A program made the position numbers and the translations under genes. 21,686 bases of DNA from contig JARKOV010000161.1 of NCBI GenBank assembly GCA_029975965.1, forward strand, positions 1 to 21,686, written 5' to 3'. The DNA is from Anaerolinea sp. GTDB taxonomy: Bacteria; Chloroflexota; Anaerolineae; Anaerolineales; Anaerolineaceae. Under the pieces are notes generated by a model. The model made no database searches. It saw only the letters and a list, made by a program, of their open reading frames with translations, and had not been told where the DNA came from. How positions within the stretch are numbered: the stretch's first letter is position 1; each line of letters starts with the position of its first letter. Shown one piece after another: positions 1 to 8,485 of this stretch.

Positions 1-393
1 AGTCTCAAACAAGAGGAGGAGGGTGTCCTGGTAGAGCCCGCGCAGGGGGTGTGACTCGAGCTCGACAGGCATGTGAAAGTCTTCCGGACCCCATTTCTGG
101 TAACGGGTGGATTTTTCGGTGTAGGAGGCCAGGCGGTTCGACTCGAGGCATTCCACGGCCAGGCGAGAAATGTTCTCGACGGCGATGTGCAACATGGCGT
201 GCTCGGCCACCGATGCGTGCCCGTAACCGACCACCCACTTCTCGTGAAATTCGGCGCTCTTTTCGTCGGTCAATTCGGCGGCGATCTGGCGGAAAGATTG
301 CGGAGAACGCGAGGTCTTCGCAAAGGCCACCGCGATGGTCTCGGGCGGCAGGTCCATCGGATCGAGCAGGTAGATGTCCAGTTTAGGGCTCAT
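1..393 (-). CDS. ThyX-like (FAD-dependent thymidylate synthase family) protein, 3' part missing
   Basis: The frame is open for 131 codons from ATG at 393 to the window edge, so only the N-terminal part is seen. It contains GHASVAEHA (about residues 52-60) and SNRLASYTEKSTRY (about 78-91), which aligns with the ThyX signature RHRxxSxNExSxRY. Canonical ThyX proteins use FAD, NADPH and methylene-tetrahydrofolate to methylate dUMP. Here the signature's first Arg-His and its Asn are replaced (SNR and TE), so catalytic identity is uncertain; a paralogue or a degenerate copy of a two-domain Thy1 protein is possible. The start overlaps the ribF stop by 11 nt, so it is the last visible gene of the nusA-infB operon and is probably translationally coupled to FAD synthesis. 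Family membership is likely; the reaction is inferred. Confidence 0.75.
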   Translation of the reverse strand, partial: MSPKLDIYLLDPMDLPPETIAVAFAKTSRSPQSFRQIAAELTDEKSAEFHEKWVVGYGHASVAEHAMLHIAVENISRLAVECLESNRLASYTEKSTRYQKWGPEDFHMPVELESHPLRGLYQDTLLLLFET

Positions 394-1312
394 GCTGCAG
401 TACCTCTCTGGCGGTGCGAATGTCGGTGTGGATCTGTTCGACCAGCGCCTCGATAGAGGAAAAACGCTGCTCGGCGCGCAGGCGCTGGAGGAATTCCAGC
501 CGGAGGGTCTGACCGTACAGGTCGTGGTTGAAATCCAGCAGGTGGGCTTCGACGCGGGGAAGGGGCGGGAGTGTTCCGAAGGTGGGTCGCACACCGATAT
601 TGGTGACGGCGGCAACGCGCTGCCCGCCCAGCAAGGCCCACCCGGCATAGACACCGTTGGCGGGGAGAATTTTCTGCGGCCAGATGTCGATATTAGCGGT
701 AGGGATTCCGATGGTGCGTCCGCGCGCGTCACCGTGCACGACCGGCCCGCCCACCTGGTAAGGTCGCCCCAGCAATTGGGCGGCCTCACGCACCTGCCCT
801 TCGGCCAGCAACGCGCGCACCTGGCTGGATGATACCACGCGCCCGTCGATGCGGACCGGTTGGAGGGAGTGCACGGTGTAGCCTAGCGCTTCACCCAGTT
901 GCTGCAACGCCGCCAGGTCGCCTTCGCGGTTGCGCCCCAGGGCGAAATCGCTGCCCGCCCAGAGCTGCCTTATCCCCAGGTGTTGCGAGAGCATCTCCAT
1001 GAACCGGAGGGCGCTTAACGTGGACATCTCCCGGGTAAACTCGAGGGTGACGACCGTATCGATGCCGGTTTCAGCCAGCAGCTCTGCGCGTTCATCCGGC
1101 AAAGTCAGGTAGTGCGGGGTTTCCAGGCCGCGCAACACCACGGCCGGATGGGGGAAGAAGGTGACCACCACGGCCGGCAAACCGGCGTCATGCGCGCCTG
1201 CGGCCATTTGCGATAACACCGCCCGGTGGCCGGCGTGAACGCCGTCGAAGGTGCCCACGCTGACCCACGAGCCTGGGATGTGAACGTCGTCTATCAGGCG
1301 ATAATGCTGCAT
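383..1312 (-). CDS. ribF: bifunctional riboflavin kinase / FAD synthetase
   Basis: 309 aa, the usual RibF length. It phosphorylates riboflavin to FMN and adenylylates FMN to FAD in the cytoplasm. The N-terminal nucleotidyltransferase domain has GTFDGVHAGH (residues 20-29), the DFALGRNREGD stretch (122-132) and SSSQVR (161-166). The C-terminal flavokinase domain has GRTIGIPTANID (198-209), NGVYAG (219-224) and TNIGVRPTFG (237-246). ATG at 1312 puts the first beta-strand and the nucleotidyltransferase loop at normal positions. It lies downstream of truB, separated by a 329-nt spacer rich in repeats, and its last 11 nt overlap the ThyX-like start. truB-ribF adjacency is common in bacteria. Identification is firm. 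Confidence 0.97.
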   Translation of the reverse strand: MQHYRLIDDVHIPGSWVSVGTFDGVHAGHRAVLSQMAAGAHDAGLPAVVVTFFPHPAVVLRGLETPHYLTLPDERAELLAETGIDTVVTLEFTREMSTLSALRFMEMLSQHLGIRQLWAGSDFALGRNREGDLAALQQLGEALGYTVHSLQPVRIDGRVVSSSQVRALLAEGQVREAAQLLGRPYQVGGPVVHGDARGRTIGIPTANIDIWPQKILPANGVYAGWALLGGQRVAAVTNIGVRPTFGTLPPLPRVEAHLLDFNHDLYGQTLRLEFLQRLRAEQRFSSIEALVEQIHTDIRTAREVLQHEP

Positions 1313-1400
1313 TCGGTTTCCACACCGCTCGAGGTTCGCATCCTGGTATTATACCGGATGGCGGTAGGATTTAAAATCGGGAGATTCGAGGAATTTACCG

Positions 1401-1525
1401 GGAGGAAGAGAGATTGCTGCACCGCCGGACATGTCATCGCGAGGGCGCGAAGCGCCCGTGGCGATCTCTCTTTCTGGATGTGGGAGGAGGAGAGATTGCT
1501 TCGCCCGAAGCGGGCTCGCAATGAC
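1401..1525. repeat. pair of inverted copies of an interspersed repeat
   Basis: Positions 1433-1468 begin gtcatcgcgag and end gcgatctc. Positions 1492-1525 begin gagattgct and end gcaatgac. The second is an imperfect reverse complement of the first. An 18-nt leader (ggaggaRgagagattgct) occurs at 1401-1418 and again at 1483-1500 with one difference. Elements of this type (TCATTGCGAG...GCAATCTC) are familiar as dispersed intergenic repeats in several bacterial groups. No ORF or transposase accompanies it. It fills the truB-ribF spacer; I see no gene in 1313-1641. Confidence 0.6.
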
Positions 1526-1587
1526 GGGCGGTCAAGAGGAGCGCAGTGGAACGATACCGTCCAGTCAAGAAAAGGATGGTTTGATCT

Positions 1588-1630
1588 ATTTTCTATAACA
1601 TGTGGGCAGAGCCCACATGTTATAGAAAAT
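1588..1630 (-). terminator. perfect 20-bp hairpin downstream of truB
   Basis: Arms 1588-1607 and 1611-1630 are perfectly complementary (attttctataacatgtgggc and its reverse complement) around a 3-nt loop. It starts 11 nt past the truB stop. There is no U-run beyond the stem, only an AT-rich stem base, so it could be a terminator, an RNA-processing or stability element, or the end of a small repeat. The hairpin is certain; its function is inferred. Confidence 0.5.
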
Positions 1631-1641
1631 TTATAACACAA

Positions 1642-2553
1642 TCAAGAAAAGAAAACCTTTTTGGGCTGCCATTCGTGGCTGGCGGGGTCGTACTCCAGCA
1701 GGGCCACCAGCTCGCCCATCTGGCTGATGCCGCGCGCCAACTGCTGGCTGCCCTCTTCCGCCGGGATGCGGTGACCGTGACGGATGGCGTCCACCTGTTC
1801 TTCGGTGAGGTCCACAGAGGGCCAATCGGAGAGGGCTTCGGCGGCTGGTATCAAATACTGGTACCAGTTGCCCTCCTGGAAAGCATCTTTGAGCCTGCGC
1901 AGCGGGACGGCGTCGCGCAGGGTGAAGCGCCCGCTCTTGGTGCGGCGCAAGCCGACCAGGTGCGCCCCGCAGCCCAACGCCTGGCCCAGGTCATGGGCGA
2001 GCGAGCGCACGTAGGTGCCCGACGAGCAATACACGTCGATCACTGCTTCCGGCGGCGCCCATTCCAGCAATTCGAGGCTGTAAACGGTGATTTTTCGCGG
2101 CATGAGGTCCACTTCTTCGCCTTCGCGGGCCATCTCGTAGGCTTTGCGCCCTTTCACCTTGACGGCTGAATACGGCGGTGGAACCTGTTCGATTTCGCCG
2201 ATAAAGTTTTGCAGTTGGTCCTCGAACATCTCCTCGGTGACGTGTTCGACCGGGCGAGAGCTCATCACCTTGCCGTCGGCGTCGTACGTGTCGGTGGTTG
2301 CCCCCAGGTGCAAGATGGCCTGGTATCGCTTGTCTGAGGCAGATACATATTCGCTCAGGCGAACCGCAGGGCCGATCAAAATGACCAGCACACCCGAAGC
2401 ACGCGGGTCCAACGTGCCGGTGTGGCCGGCGCGCCGGATGTTGGTGCCTTTGCGGATCACTTGCACCACGTCGTGACTGGTCATACCGACGGGTTTATCC
2501 ACAACCAGCACCCCAGAAATTGCATTTCTGACGTCTACCTGGCTGTCACTCAT
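1642..2553 (-). CDS. truB: tRNA pseudouridine-55 synthase
   Basis: 303 aa from ATG at 2553. It converts U55 in the tRNA T-loop to pseudouridine. The motif GHTGTLDPRASGVL carries the catalytic Asp at residue 49 (E. coli TruB uses Asp48). Further matches are the PPYSAVKVKGRKAYEMAR block, SGTYVRSLAHDLG, and the C-terminal region ending in KKVFFS. An in-frame ATG at 2583 would add ten residues. I prefer 2553 because GGGGAG lies 11 nt upstream and the protein then starts like other TruBs. It is separated from the upstream DHH gene by 169 nt containing a 16-bp palindrome. Identification is firm; the start is moderately sure. Confidence 0.96.
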   Translation of the reverse strand: MSDSQVDVRNAISGVLVVDKPVGMTSHDVVQVIRKGTNIRRAGHTGTLDPRASGVLVILIGPAVRLSEYVSASDKRYQAILHLGATTDTYDADGKVMSSRPVEHVTEEMFEDQLQNFIGEIEQVPPPYSAVKVKGRKAYEMAREGEEVDLMPRKITVYSLELLEWAPPEAVIDVYCSSGTYVRSLAHDLGQALGCGAHLVGLRRTKSGRFTLRDAVPLRRLKDAFQEGNWYQYLIPAAEALSDWPSVDLTEEQVDAIRHGHRIPAEEGSQQLARGISQMGELVALLEYDPASHEWQPKKVFFS

Positions 2554-2611
2554 ATGAACTTCAACTCCCCAAGCGCGGCCCATGCCGCTGATTTTTCCAT
2601 TAAGATGTTAA

Positions 2612-2627
2612 GAGGTGAATTCACCTC
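2612..2627. other. 16-bp perfect palindrome in the truB leader
   Basis: gaggtgaattcacctc is self-complementary and lies 58 nt upstream of the preferred truB start, within the DHH-truB spacer. It contains GAGGTG paired to CACCTC, so in RNA it could form a short hairpin, and in DNA it could be a dimeric repressor site. No function is assigned. Confidence 0.4.
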
Positions 2628-2722
2628 AACCTGTCCGAGTGTATTGTACCAAATCCAAGGCGCGCCGTGCGATCGCGACCGCGCACGCCAGATTTTTCTA
2701 TGTAAACCACATGTGCCGAAAA

Positions 2723-3706
2723 TCAAAGCAATTCGGGATTCCCCGCTTTGCAACGTACCAGGTAAGCGCGCGTCTCTTTCAACACCAATTCTCTGACATC
2801 TTCTATAGTACCGGAAATTTCGGCTCCAGACGCAGCCGGATGCCCTCCACCGCCAAATTGCACTGCCAGCGGTGCGATATCCAGGCCTGGGCGGGCTCGC
2901 CAGCTCACTTTCACCTTGTTGTCGCGCTGCTCATTGAAGAGCACCACGACCTCGCTCTCGGTAGAAGTCAAGAAGTTGACCAGGTCGGCGTCGTCGTTGC
3001 CGTTGTAGCCCACGGCGCGCCGGTCGGCGAGCAGCAAGGTGGTCCAGATGAGGCCGTCTTCGCGTTGGAGACGCTCAAGGCCAAAGCCCCAATAGCGGGT
3101 GGCCTCGAACGATTTTGAGACCAGCCCGGCGCGATACAGTTCCGGCAGGTCGGCGCCGGCTTCCATCAACATGGCGGCCAGCCGCAGGGCGGCGGGGGTC
3201 ATGTTGGAGGTGCGAAACCCAATGGTGTCGGTGAGGATGCCGCTGAGCAAGCCCGCGGCGGCCCCTGGCGGAATGGGAAAACCCCAGCGGGGCAAGCGCT
3301 CGGCCAGGATGGCGCTGGTGGCGACCGCGTCGAGGTCAACCAGGTTGACCCGCGCGAAGTTGAGGTTGGTGGTGTGGTGGTCGATGTTCAGGTCGGGAAC
3401 ACGATCGCCGAGGATGCCGCCGGTGCGTAAAAGGTCGGAGCAATCCAGCACGACGACCAAATCGTAGTCGCCCTGCGGGTTGGAGATGACCTGGCGGCTG
3501 CCGGGCAGGTGGCGCAGGCTGGCAGGCACTGCGTCGGCGAGCGCCATATCGATGACCTTCCCCGCCTGTTGCAGCGATTGACCCAGCCCAAGCAGTGATC
3601 CGATGGCGTCGCCGTCGGGGCGGATGTGCGCAACCGCCAGGATGCGCGTCGCGGCGCGCAACATGCCGGCGATCTGCCGGTCGAGCGGGTCAATCTTGCG
3701 GCTCAT
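2723..3706 (-). CDS. DHH/DHHA1 phosphoesterase (NrnA-like oligoribonuclease / pAp phosphatase)
   Basis: 327 aa from ATG at 3706. Members of this family hydrolyse short oligoribonucleotides (nanoRNA), cyclic-dinucleotide products or 3'-phosphoadenosine 5'-phosphate, using Mn2+. Visible motifs are HIRPDGDAIGS (27-37), VVLDCSD (85-91), the NIDHH signature (107-111), and the DHHA1 motif GGGGHPAASG (285-294). The length matches NrnA/YtqI. The frame stays open further upstream, but that part lies inside rbfA and looks like a shadow. The chosen start overlaps the rbfA end by 17 nt, typical of this conserved rbfA-DHH-truB order. The choice between nanoRNase, pAp phosphatase and c-di-AMP/pApA hydrolysis cannot be made from sequence alone. 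Confidence 0.92.
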   Translation of the reverse strand: MSRKIDPLDRQIAGMLRAATRILAVAHIRPDGDAIGSLLGLGQSLQQAGKVIDMALADAVPASLRHLPGSRQVISNPQGDYDLVVVLDCSDLLRTGGILGDRVPDLNIDHHTTNLNFARVNLVDLDAVATSAILAERLPRWGFPIPPGAAAGLLSGILTDTIGFRTSNMTPAALRLAAMLMEAGADLPELYRAGLVSKSFEATRYWGFGLERLQREDGLIWTTLLLADRRAVGYNGNDDADLVNFLTSTESEVVVLFNEQRDNKVKVSWRARPGLDIAPLAVQFGGGGHPAASGAEISGTIEDVRELVLKETRAYLVRCKAGNPELL

Positions 3707-4079
3707 CACCTTCCTCAGGCGATACGGGTGGCGCGTCCTCTTGCAGCGAAGCGAGCAGGCGCTCGATGTGGTCGGCGCGCTCCGGGGTCGGATCCCAGTG
3801 GAAACGCAGGCCGGGGAAGGTGCGCAGCTCGATGCGCGCCGCAAGCTGGCTGCGCAGGAAACCGCTGGCGTGGCGCAGCCCGTTGAGCACCTCTTTACTG
3901 CGCGAACGGCCTTCCACCGCCGAGACAAAGACGTCGGCGTAGGTCAACTCGCGATCCACGGTCACATCGGTGATGTAGATTCCCAGCAGGCGCGGGTCCT
4001 GCACTTCCCTGACCAGCATCTCCGAAAGGTCTTCTTTGATCCGGTCAGCGATGCGCTTTAAACGGATTTTCGAAGGCAT
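3690..4079 (-). CDS. rbfA: 30S ribosome-binding factor A
   Basis: 129 aa from ATG at 4079. RbfA is a KH-like protein that binds the immature 30S subunit and helps 16S rRNA 5'-end maturation, notably in the cold. Family-typical stretches are the N-terminal RIADRIKEDLSEML helix, DPRLLGIYITDVTVDREL, the SGFLRSQLA region, and LRFHWDPTPERADHI. The C-terminus is acidic and proline-rich. Extending the frame upstream would run into infB, and the shorter start gives the normal RbfA N-terminus. It starts 11 nt after the infB stop and overlaps the DHH gene by 17 nt, so the three are very likely co-transcribed. Confidence 0.95.
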   Translation of the reverse strand: MPSKIRLKRIADRIKEDLSEMLVREVQDPRLLGIYITDVTVDRELTYADVFVSAVEGRSRSKEVLNGLRHASGFLRSQLAARIELRTFPGLRFHWDPTPERADHIERLLASLQEDAPPVSPEEGDEPQD

Positions 4080-4090
4080 ACGGTCACTTT

Positions 4091-5869
4091 CTACGCTTTC
4101 TCGATCACCACGCACTCGAGCACGTCGCCCGGCGCGAAGTCGTTGAAGCCGCGCAAGGCCACGCCGCATTCGAAGCCGGTGCGCACTTCGCGCACGTCTT
4201 CCTTGAGGTGCTTGAGGGAGGACATTTCGCCCTCGAACAGCTTCTTGTCGCCCCGCATGACGCGGATGCGCCCGTTGCGGCGCAGCTCGCCCTGGGTGAC
4301 TTTGCAGCCGGCGATGTTGCCGACGCGGGAAATGGAGAAGACGATCTGGACTTCGGCTTTGCCGATGAGCACTTCTCTCGTCTCTGGAGCAAGCATGCCT
4401 TTGAGGGCTTTCTCGATATCTTCGAGGAGGCGATAAATGATTTCGTACAGGCGAATGGAGACGCCCTCGGCTTCGGCCATGCGGCGCGTGGCGGGATCAG
4501 CGGTGACGTTGAAGCCCAGGATGATCGCCTTAGATGCAGAGGCGAGCATCACATCCGACTCGGACACGTTGCCAGTCTCGGCGTAGATGATGTTGACGTT
4601 GATCTCGCTCTTCTTGAGGTCGTTGACCGAGTTGATGATCGGCTCGAGCGAACCTTGAACGTCGGCTTTGAGCACCAGGCGCAGCTCACGCTCTTCGCCG
4701 GCCTGAACTTTCGAGAAGAGCTCCTCCAGGCTGGCCTTGGGAGCGCGGTCGGCATGGGCGTGGTCCTTCAATTTGCGCGCTTCGACCGCGGCGCGCGCTT
4801 CGCGGTCGGAGGGGTACACGGAGAAAATTTCACCCACCCCCGGGACCTCGTTGAGACCCATCACCTGAACCGGCGTGGAGGGCCCGGCGCTGCGAATTTT
4901 GCGCCCGCGGAAATCGAACAGCGCGCGCAGCTTGCCGTGGGCGGTCCCGGCGACGATCACATCCCCGGTATCGAGGGTGCCGTTTTGCACCAACAGCGTC
5001 GCGACGACGCCCTTGGCGCGATCCACCTGAGCTTCGACCACGGTGCCGATGACGGTTCCCTTGGGGTTGGCGCGGATGTCGGCGGTCTCAGCGGTGAGCA
5101 GAATGGCTTCCATCAGGTCTTCGAGGCCGAGTTTTTGCTTGGCTGAAACCGGCACGACCAGCGTGTTGCCGTCCCACTCGTCTGGGACCAGGCCGAGGTC
5201 GGCGAGCTGGCGCTTGACGTAATCGGGGTTGGCGTCGGCTTTGTCGATCTTATTGAGCGCGACGACGATAGGCACCCGGGCGGCCCTGGCGTGCGCGATG
5301 GCTTCGCGTGTCTGCGGCATCACGCCATCGTCCGCGGCGACCACCAGAATGACGATATCCGCGCCTTGAGCGCCTCGGGCGCGCATGGCGGTGAAGGCGG
5401 CGTGTCCGGGGGTGTCTAAAAAGGTGATCAAGCGGTTTTTGTGCTCGACCTGGTAAGCGCCGATGTGCTGGGTAATTCCCCCGGCTTCGCCGGCGGCGAT
5501 ATCGGTGTGGCGGATGGCATCCAATAAGGTGGTTTTACCATGGTCGACGTGCCCGAGGATGGTGACCACCGGAGGGCGCTGGACCAGGTTGGCGTTTGAC
5601 TCGTTGGCAATCATCTGCCGCCAGAGTGGGATTTCGCCGCTTTCGACTTCTTTTTCTTCCTGGATGGTCTCCTGGGTGACGTCAAAGCCCAGTTCGGCGG
5701 CTACGATCGCCGCGGTATCGAAATCAATCTGTTGATTGATGTTGGCCATCACCCCGTTCGACATCAGGATCTTGATCACCTGGATGGGGCTGGCTTCCAT
5801 GCGCTGGGCCAGGTCGCGCACGGTTAAATTGACGGGGAGCTCAATCTTTTTTGACCCATTATCACTCAT
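4091..5869 (-). CDS. infB: translation initiation factor IF-2
   Basis: 592 aa. This GTPase brings fMet-tRNA to the ribosome and promotes subunit joining. The start is set by a strong AGGAGG 5 nt before ATG at 5869; an in-frame ATG five codons upstream lacks that. A short N-terminal IF2N-like domain (about 10-65) is followed by the G domain: G1 GHVDHGKT (106-113), G2 in GGITQH, G3 DTPGH (152-156), G4 NKID (206-209), G5 SAK. The beta-barrel, linker and C-terminal domains follow, ending CVVIEKA. It lacks the long N-terminal extension of enterobacterial IF-2, as is usual for compact IF-2 forms. It lies between rnpM and rbfA, the classical order. Confidence 0.98.
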   Translation of the reverse strand: MSDNGSKKIELPVNLTVRDLAQRMEASPIQVIKILMSNGVMANINQQIDFDTAAIVAAELGFDVTQETIQEEKEVESGEIPLWRQMIANESNANLVQRPPVVTILGHVDHGKTTLLDAIRHTDIAAGEAGGITQHIGAYQVEHKNRLITFLDTPGHAAFTAMRARGAQGADIVILVVAADDGVMPQTREAIAHARAARVPIVVALNKIDKADANPDYVKRQLADLGLVPDEWDGNTLVVPVSAKQKLGLEDLMEAILLTAETADIRANPKGTVIGTVVEAQVDRAKGVVATLLVQNGTLDTGDVIVAGTAHGKLRALFDFRGRKIRSAGPSTPVQVMGLNEVPGVGEIFSVYPSDREARAAVEARKLKDHAHADRAPKASLEELFSKVQAGEERELRLVLKADVQGSLEPIINSVNDLKKSEINVNIIYAETGNVSESDVMLASASKAIILGFNVTADPATRRMAEAEGVSIRLYEIIYRLLEDIEKALKGMLAPETREVLIGKAEVQIVFSISRVGNIAGCKVTQGELRRNGRIRVMRGDKKLFEGEMSSLKHLKEDVREVRTGFECGVALRGFNDFAPGDVLECVVIEKA

Positions 5870-5995
5870 ATCCACCTCCTGCACGCAGATCCGTCAAACA
5901 GGCCTGATCAGGGTGTCTGGCGGGAGAACGAGCGGACGGGGAGCGCCGCGCGGGTTGAGCGATGTGGGTCAGAGGATCAAGCTCTCATGGTTACC

Positions 5996-6346
5996 TTAGG
6001 TTTGATCCACAGTTTCTCGCTCGGACGCGGAGGGTTGGCTTGTGGGCAGGTCTTCGGCGGGCAACCCGGCCATGTAAGACTGCACAAACTCCCGGTCCTG
6101 CTCGGTTAATTCAATTTTTAAGGCGTGAGCCAACGCGCCCTTGAGGCCCTTTTCCCAGCACGAGCGCTGTGCGTGAAGGTAGGCACCGCGTCCCGGCGAT
6201 TTGCCGGTCAGATCGACGCGCAGGCCTTCGGGGGTGCGAACCACCCGCACCAAAGCCCGTTTGGCGATCACCGCGCGGCATCCCACGCAAGTGCGCTGGG
6301 GAACATGCTTGACCCGTTTCGGCGCTTTCTTGGTCACCTCAATCAT
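5996..6346 (-). CDS. rnpM: YlxR-family RNA-binding protein (RnpM)
   Basis: 116 aa from ATG at 6346. YlxR/RnpM proteins sit between nusA and infB and have been reported to bind and modulate RNase P RNA. Family features are PQRTCVGCR (16-24), the RVVRTPEGLRVDLTGK strand region and PGRGAYLH; Cys20 and Cys23 are the conserved pair. The C-terminus is about 25 residues longer than usual and is low-complexity. The start is uncertain: ATG at 6346 has GGAAG directly against it, while GTG at 6337 would have the same GGAAG at a good 9-nt distance. A perfect 12-bp hairpin sits just upstream. The 126-nt spacer to infB shows nothing recognisable. Confidence 0.9.
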   Translation of the reverse strand: MIEVTKKAPKRVKHVPQRTCVGCRAVIAKRALVRVVRTPEGLRVDLTGKSPGRGAYLHAQRSCWEKGLKGALAHALKIELTEQDREFVQSYMAGLPAEDLPTSQPSASERETVDQT

Positions 6347-6352
6347 CTTCCA

Positions 6353-6386
6353 GTATGCTTCCGGCGCAAGCACACCGGAAGCATAC
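6353..6386 (-). promoter_or_regulatory. intercistronic hairpin between nusA and rnpM
   Basis: Arms 6353-6364 and 6375-6386 (gtatgcttccgg and its complement) are perfect, with a 10-nt loop. In the mRNA the stem ends 6 nt before the rnpM ATG and next to its GGAAG, so it could affect rnpM initiation, mRNA processing, or partial termination. There is no T-run, which argues against a full terminator. Confidence 0.5.
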
Positions 6387-6392
6387 CCAATC

Positions 6393-8333
6393 TCATTTAT
6401 CCCAATCCCAGCCTTCGTCTCCGCGCTTGTGAACCTTGCGCGCCAGGGTGACGTCGGCGTCAGGATCGTATTCAATTTCGACAAAGCGGCGCCCACCCTT
6501 TTTCTTGCCCTTCTTCTTGGCTTTCTTCTCGGCGCCTTCTTCCTCTTCCTCTTCATCGACGGCAATCGCCTCGGGGACGATGTCCGGTTTGAGGGTGAAG
6601 AGCTCGTCGAAGCTGGGCTCCTCTTCTTCAACCTCGGGCACAGCGGGGGCCGCGACCGCCTCGACCACGGGCTGTTCCAACTCGGTGGGTTCGACCGCAA
6701 TTTCTGCTGCCGGCATTTCGCCTTCGGGAGCGGGCGCTTCGACGGTGGGTTCTGCGGCTGCAGCCAGCTCGGCGGCCGGGGTCACCGGCTCGGCGGAAAC
6801 CGCTTCAGCCGGCGCGGCGGTTTCTTCGGCCGATGCGGGTTGGTATGCGGCTTCGACAATGCGGTTGATCTCCTGCATGGCGCGCGGACCAATGCCCTGC
6901 AGCTTGAGAATTTCGTCGGGGTTGAGCACCATCTGGACAACCAGCTCGCCAACCGTGGCGTAGCCCGCCTCTTGCAGGGTGTACGCCACGTGCTCGGGCA
7001 GTGAGCTGTCGAGGATGCTCTGCCGCGCCATATCCGGCACCAGAGCCGCCTGGATTTCCAGCACGCGGGTGTCCTCGACTTTCACCTCGGGGACCCGCTT
7101 GAGCGAGGCCTTGCGCTCGACCCGGTCGACGAACTGCGCCATGCGGTCGTATTCTTCGGGCGTGAGTGGGCGGTTTTCCGCCTTGCGCGCCAGCATACCC
7201 GAAACGGCTTCGATCGTCTCAACTTCGGCTTCCGCAATTGAAGCGTAAAGCGGGTCGGTTTCGAGGCGGTTGAGCGCGTCGGCAGCGGCCTCTGGCAGGC
7301 TCTTGATGTCGATGCGCCAGCCGGTGAGCTTGGCGGCCAGGCGGGCGTTCTGCCCGTCGCGGCCGATGGCCAGGCTGAGCTGGTCTTCCGGAACGATGAC
7401 GGTGGCGGTTTTTCCGCCGGTGGTTTTGTCGTTGAGGAACACGCCCAACACGCGCGCCGGGCTGAGCGCTTTGGCGATGTAGATGGCCTGATCGGGATTC
7501 CACTCGATCACGTCAATCTTTTCATCGTGCAGCTCGCGCACAATGGCCTGGATGCGCACGCCGCGAATGCCGACGCAGGCGCCCACCGGGTCGATGCCGG
7601 GTTGGGTGGCGGAAACGGCCACTTTGGCGCGCTCACCCGGCTCGCGGGAGATCGAGCGCACCTCGACGATGCCGTGGTAAATCTCAGGGACTTCATTCTC
7701 GAGCAGGCGGCGCAAGAAGTTGCGGTGGGTGCGCGAGAGGATGATCTGCGGGCCGCGGGGCGAGTCTTTGACCTCGGCGACCAGCGCGCGCACGCGGTCG
7801 TGAACACGGAAGCGTTCGCCTCCGATCATTTCTTTGCGCGGCATGCTGCCTTCGGCGCGCATTTCCAGCCCGATGGTCAGGCCCTGCGAGTTGACCGCCT
7901 GGACGATGCCGCTGACGATCTCACCGAGCTGCTTTTCGTAGTAATTGAGCTGCGCCTGGCGCTCAGCATCGCGGATGCGTTGTTGAATCACCTGGCGGGC
8001 GGTCTGGGCGGCCACCCGGCCGAAATCGCGCGGGGTGCTCTCGACGATGACCATGCTTCCGGCTTCGGCTTCCGGGTTGACGCGCCGGGCATCGGCCACG
8101 GTGACCTCGGTGCGCTCGTCCTGCACCGAATCGACGACCTCTTTCTCGGCATAGATGGTCACTTTGCCAGTGTCGAGGTCGATTTTGGCTTCCACTTGCT
8201 GTGCGTTGGAGGCGTTCACGGCGCGCCGGTAGGCCGAGACCATCGCGGACTCGAGCGCCTTAACGATAATCTCCTTGGGGAGTTGTTTTTCCTCCAAAAC
8301 TTCGTTGAAGGCCAGGACAAACTCGTTCTTCAT
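6393..8333 (-). CDS. nusA: transcription termination/antitermination factor NusA with extended C-terminus
   Basis: 646 aa. NusA binds RNA polymerase and nascent RNA and modulates pausing, termination and antitermination. Domains in order: RNAP-binding N-terminal domain (1-~128), S1 (~135-200), KH1 with GIRG (255-258), KH2 with [15 protein letters not shown] (324-338), a linker (~350-430), and a helix-hairpin-helix region around [12 protein letters not shown] (478-489). After that comes a tail of about 155 residues: Ala/Pro/Glu-rich (497-570), polyacidic (593-599), Lys-rich (603-613), and a terminal segment [20 protein letters not shown]. Many NusAs end near residue 350-500, so the tail is unusual. 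The start has GGAG 12 nt upstream. It is the first gene of the cluster; rimP is absent upstream. Confidence 0.96.
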   Translation of the reverse strand: MKNEFVLAFNEVLEEKQLPKEIIVKALESAMVSAYRRAVNASNAQQVEAKIDLDTGKVTIYAEKEVVDSVQDERTEVTVADARRVNPEAEAGSMVIVESTPRDFGRVAAQTARQVIQQRIRDAERQAQLNYYEKQLGEIVSGIVQAVNSQGLTIGLEMRAEGSMPRKEMIGGERFRVHDRVRALVAEVKDSPRGPQIILSRTHRNFLRRLLENEVPEIYHGIVEVRSISREPGERAKVAVSATQPGIDPVGACVGIRGVRIQAIVRELHDEKIDVIEWNPDQAIYIAKALSPARVLGVFLNDKTTGGKTATVIVPEDQLSLAIGRDGQNARLAAKLTGWRIDIKSLPEAAADALNRLETDPLYASIAEAEVETIEAVSGMLARKAENRPLTPEEYDRMAQFVDRVERKASLKRVPEVKVEDTRVLEIQAALVPDMARQSILDSSLPEHVAYTLQEAGYATVGELVVQMVLNPDEILKLQGIGPRAMQEINRIVEAAYQPASAEETAAPAEAVSAEPVTPAAELAAAAEPTVEAPAPEGEMPAAEIAVEPTELEQPVVEAVAAPAVPEVEEEEPSFDELFTLKPDIVPEAIAVDEEEEEEGAEKKAKKKGKKKGGRRFVEIEYDPDADVTLARKVHKRGDEGWDWDK

Positions 8334-8423
8334 TGTTTCAACTTACTCCAGATCAAAAAACCTATGGCACCATTCGTTCGGACTTTGGCGTTTTCTCACC
8401 GGCGGTCACATCTCTTACAACAA

Positions 8424-8448
8424 GAAAAGTGGGGGAGGCCCACTTTTC
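8424..8448 (-). terminator. terminator-like hairpin in the nusA leader
   Basis: Arms 8424-8433 and 8439-8448 form a perfect 10-bp stem with a 5-nt loop. On the minus strand it is followed by TTGTTGTAAG, a T-rich but interrupted tail. It lies between a plausible nusA promoter (8486-8514) and the nusA start at 8333, so it could be an attenuator. It could also simply terminate read-through from the gene ending at 8565. Confidence 0.5.
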
Positions 8449-8485
8449 GACGACGCCGGTATTGAGAGCAACGATAAACAAAGGT

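Noticed and set aside
4208..5146. Long plus-strand open frame opposite infB
   Set aside because: It runs antisense to a well-supported IF-2 G domain; it is a by-product of GC-rich codon use.
6201..7004. Plus-strand open frame opposite nusA/rnpM with Phe/Leu/Gly-rich product
   Set aside because: It mirrors the acidic, Ala/Lys-rich NusA tail and has no independent start signal or family motif.
7527..8465. Plus-strand open frame of 312 codons opposite nusA
   Set aside because: It is antisense to conserved S1/KH domains; the product has no recognisable fold.
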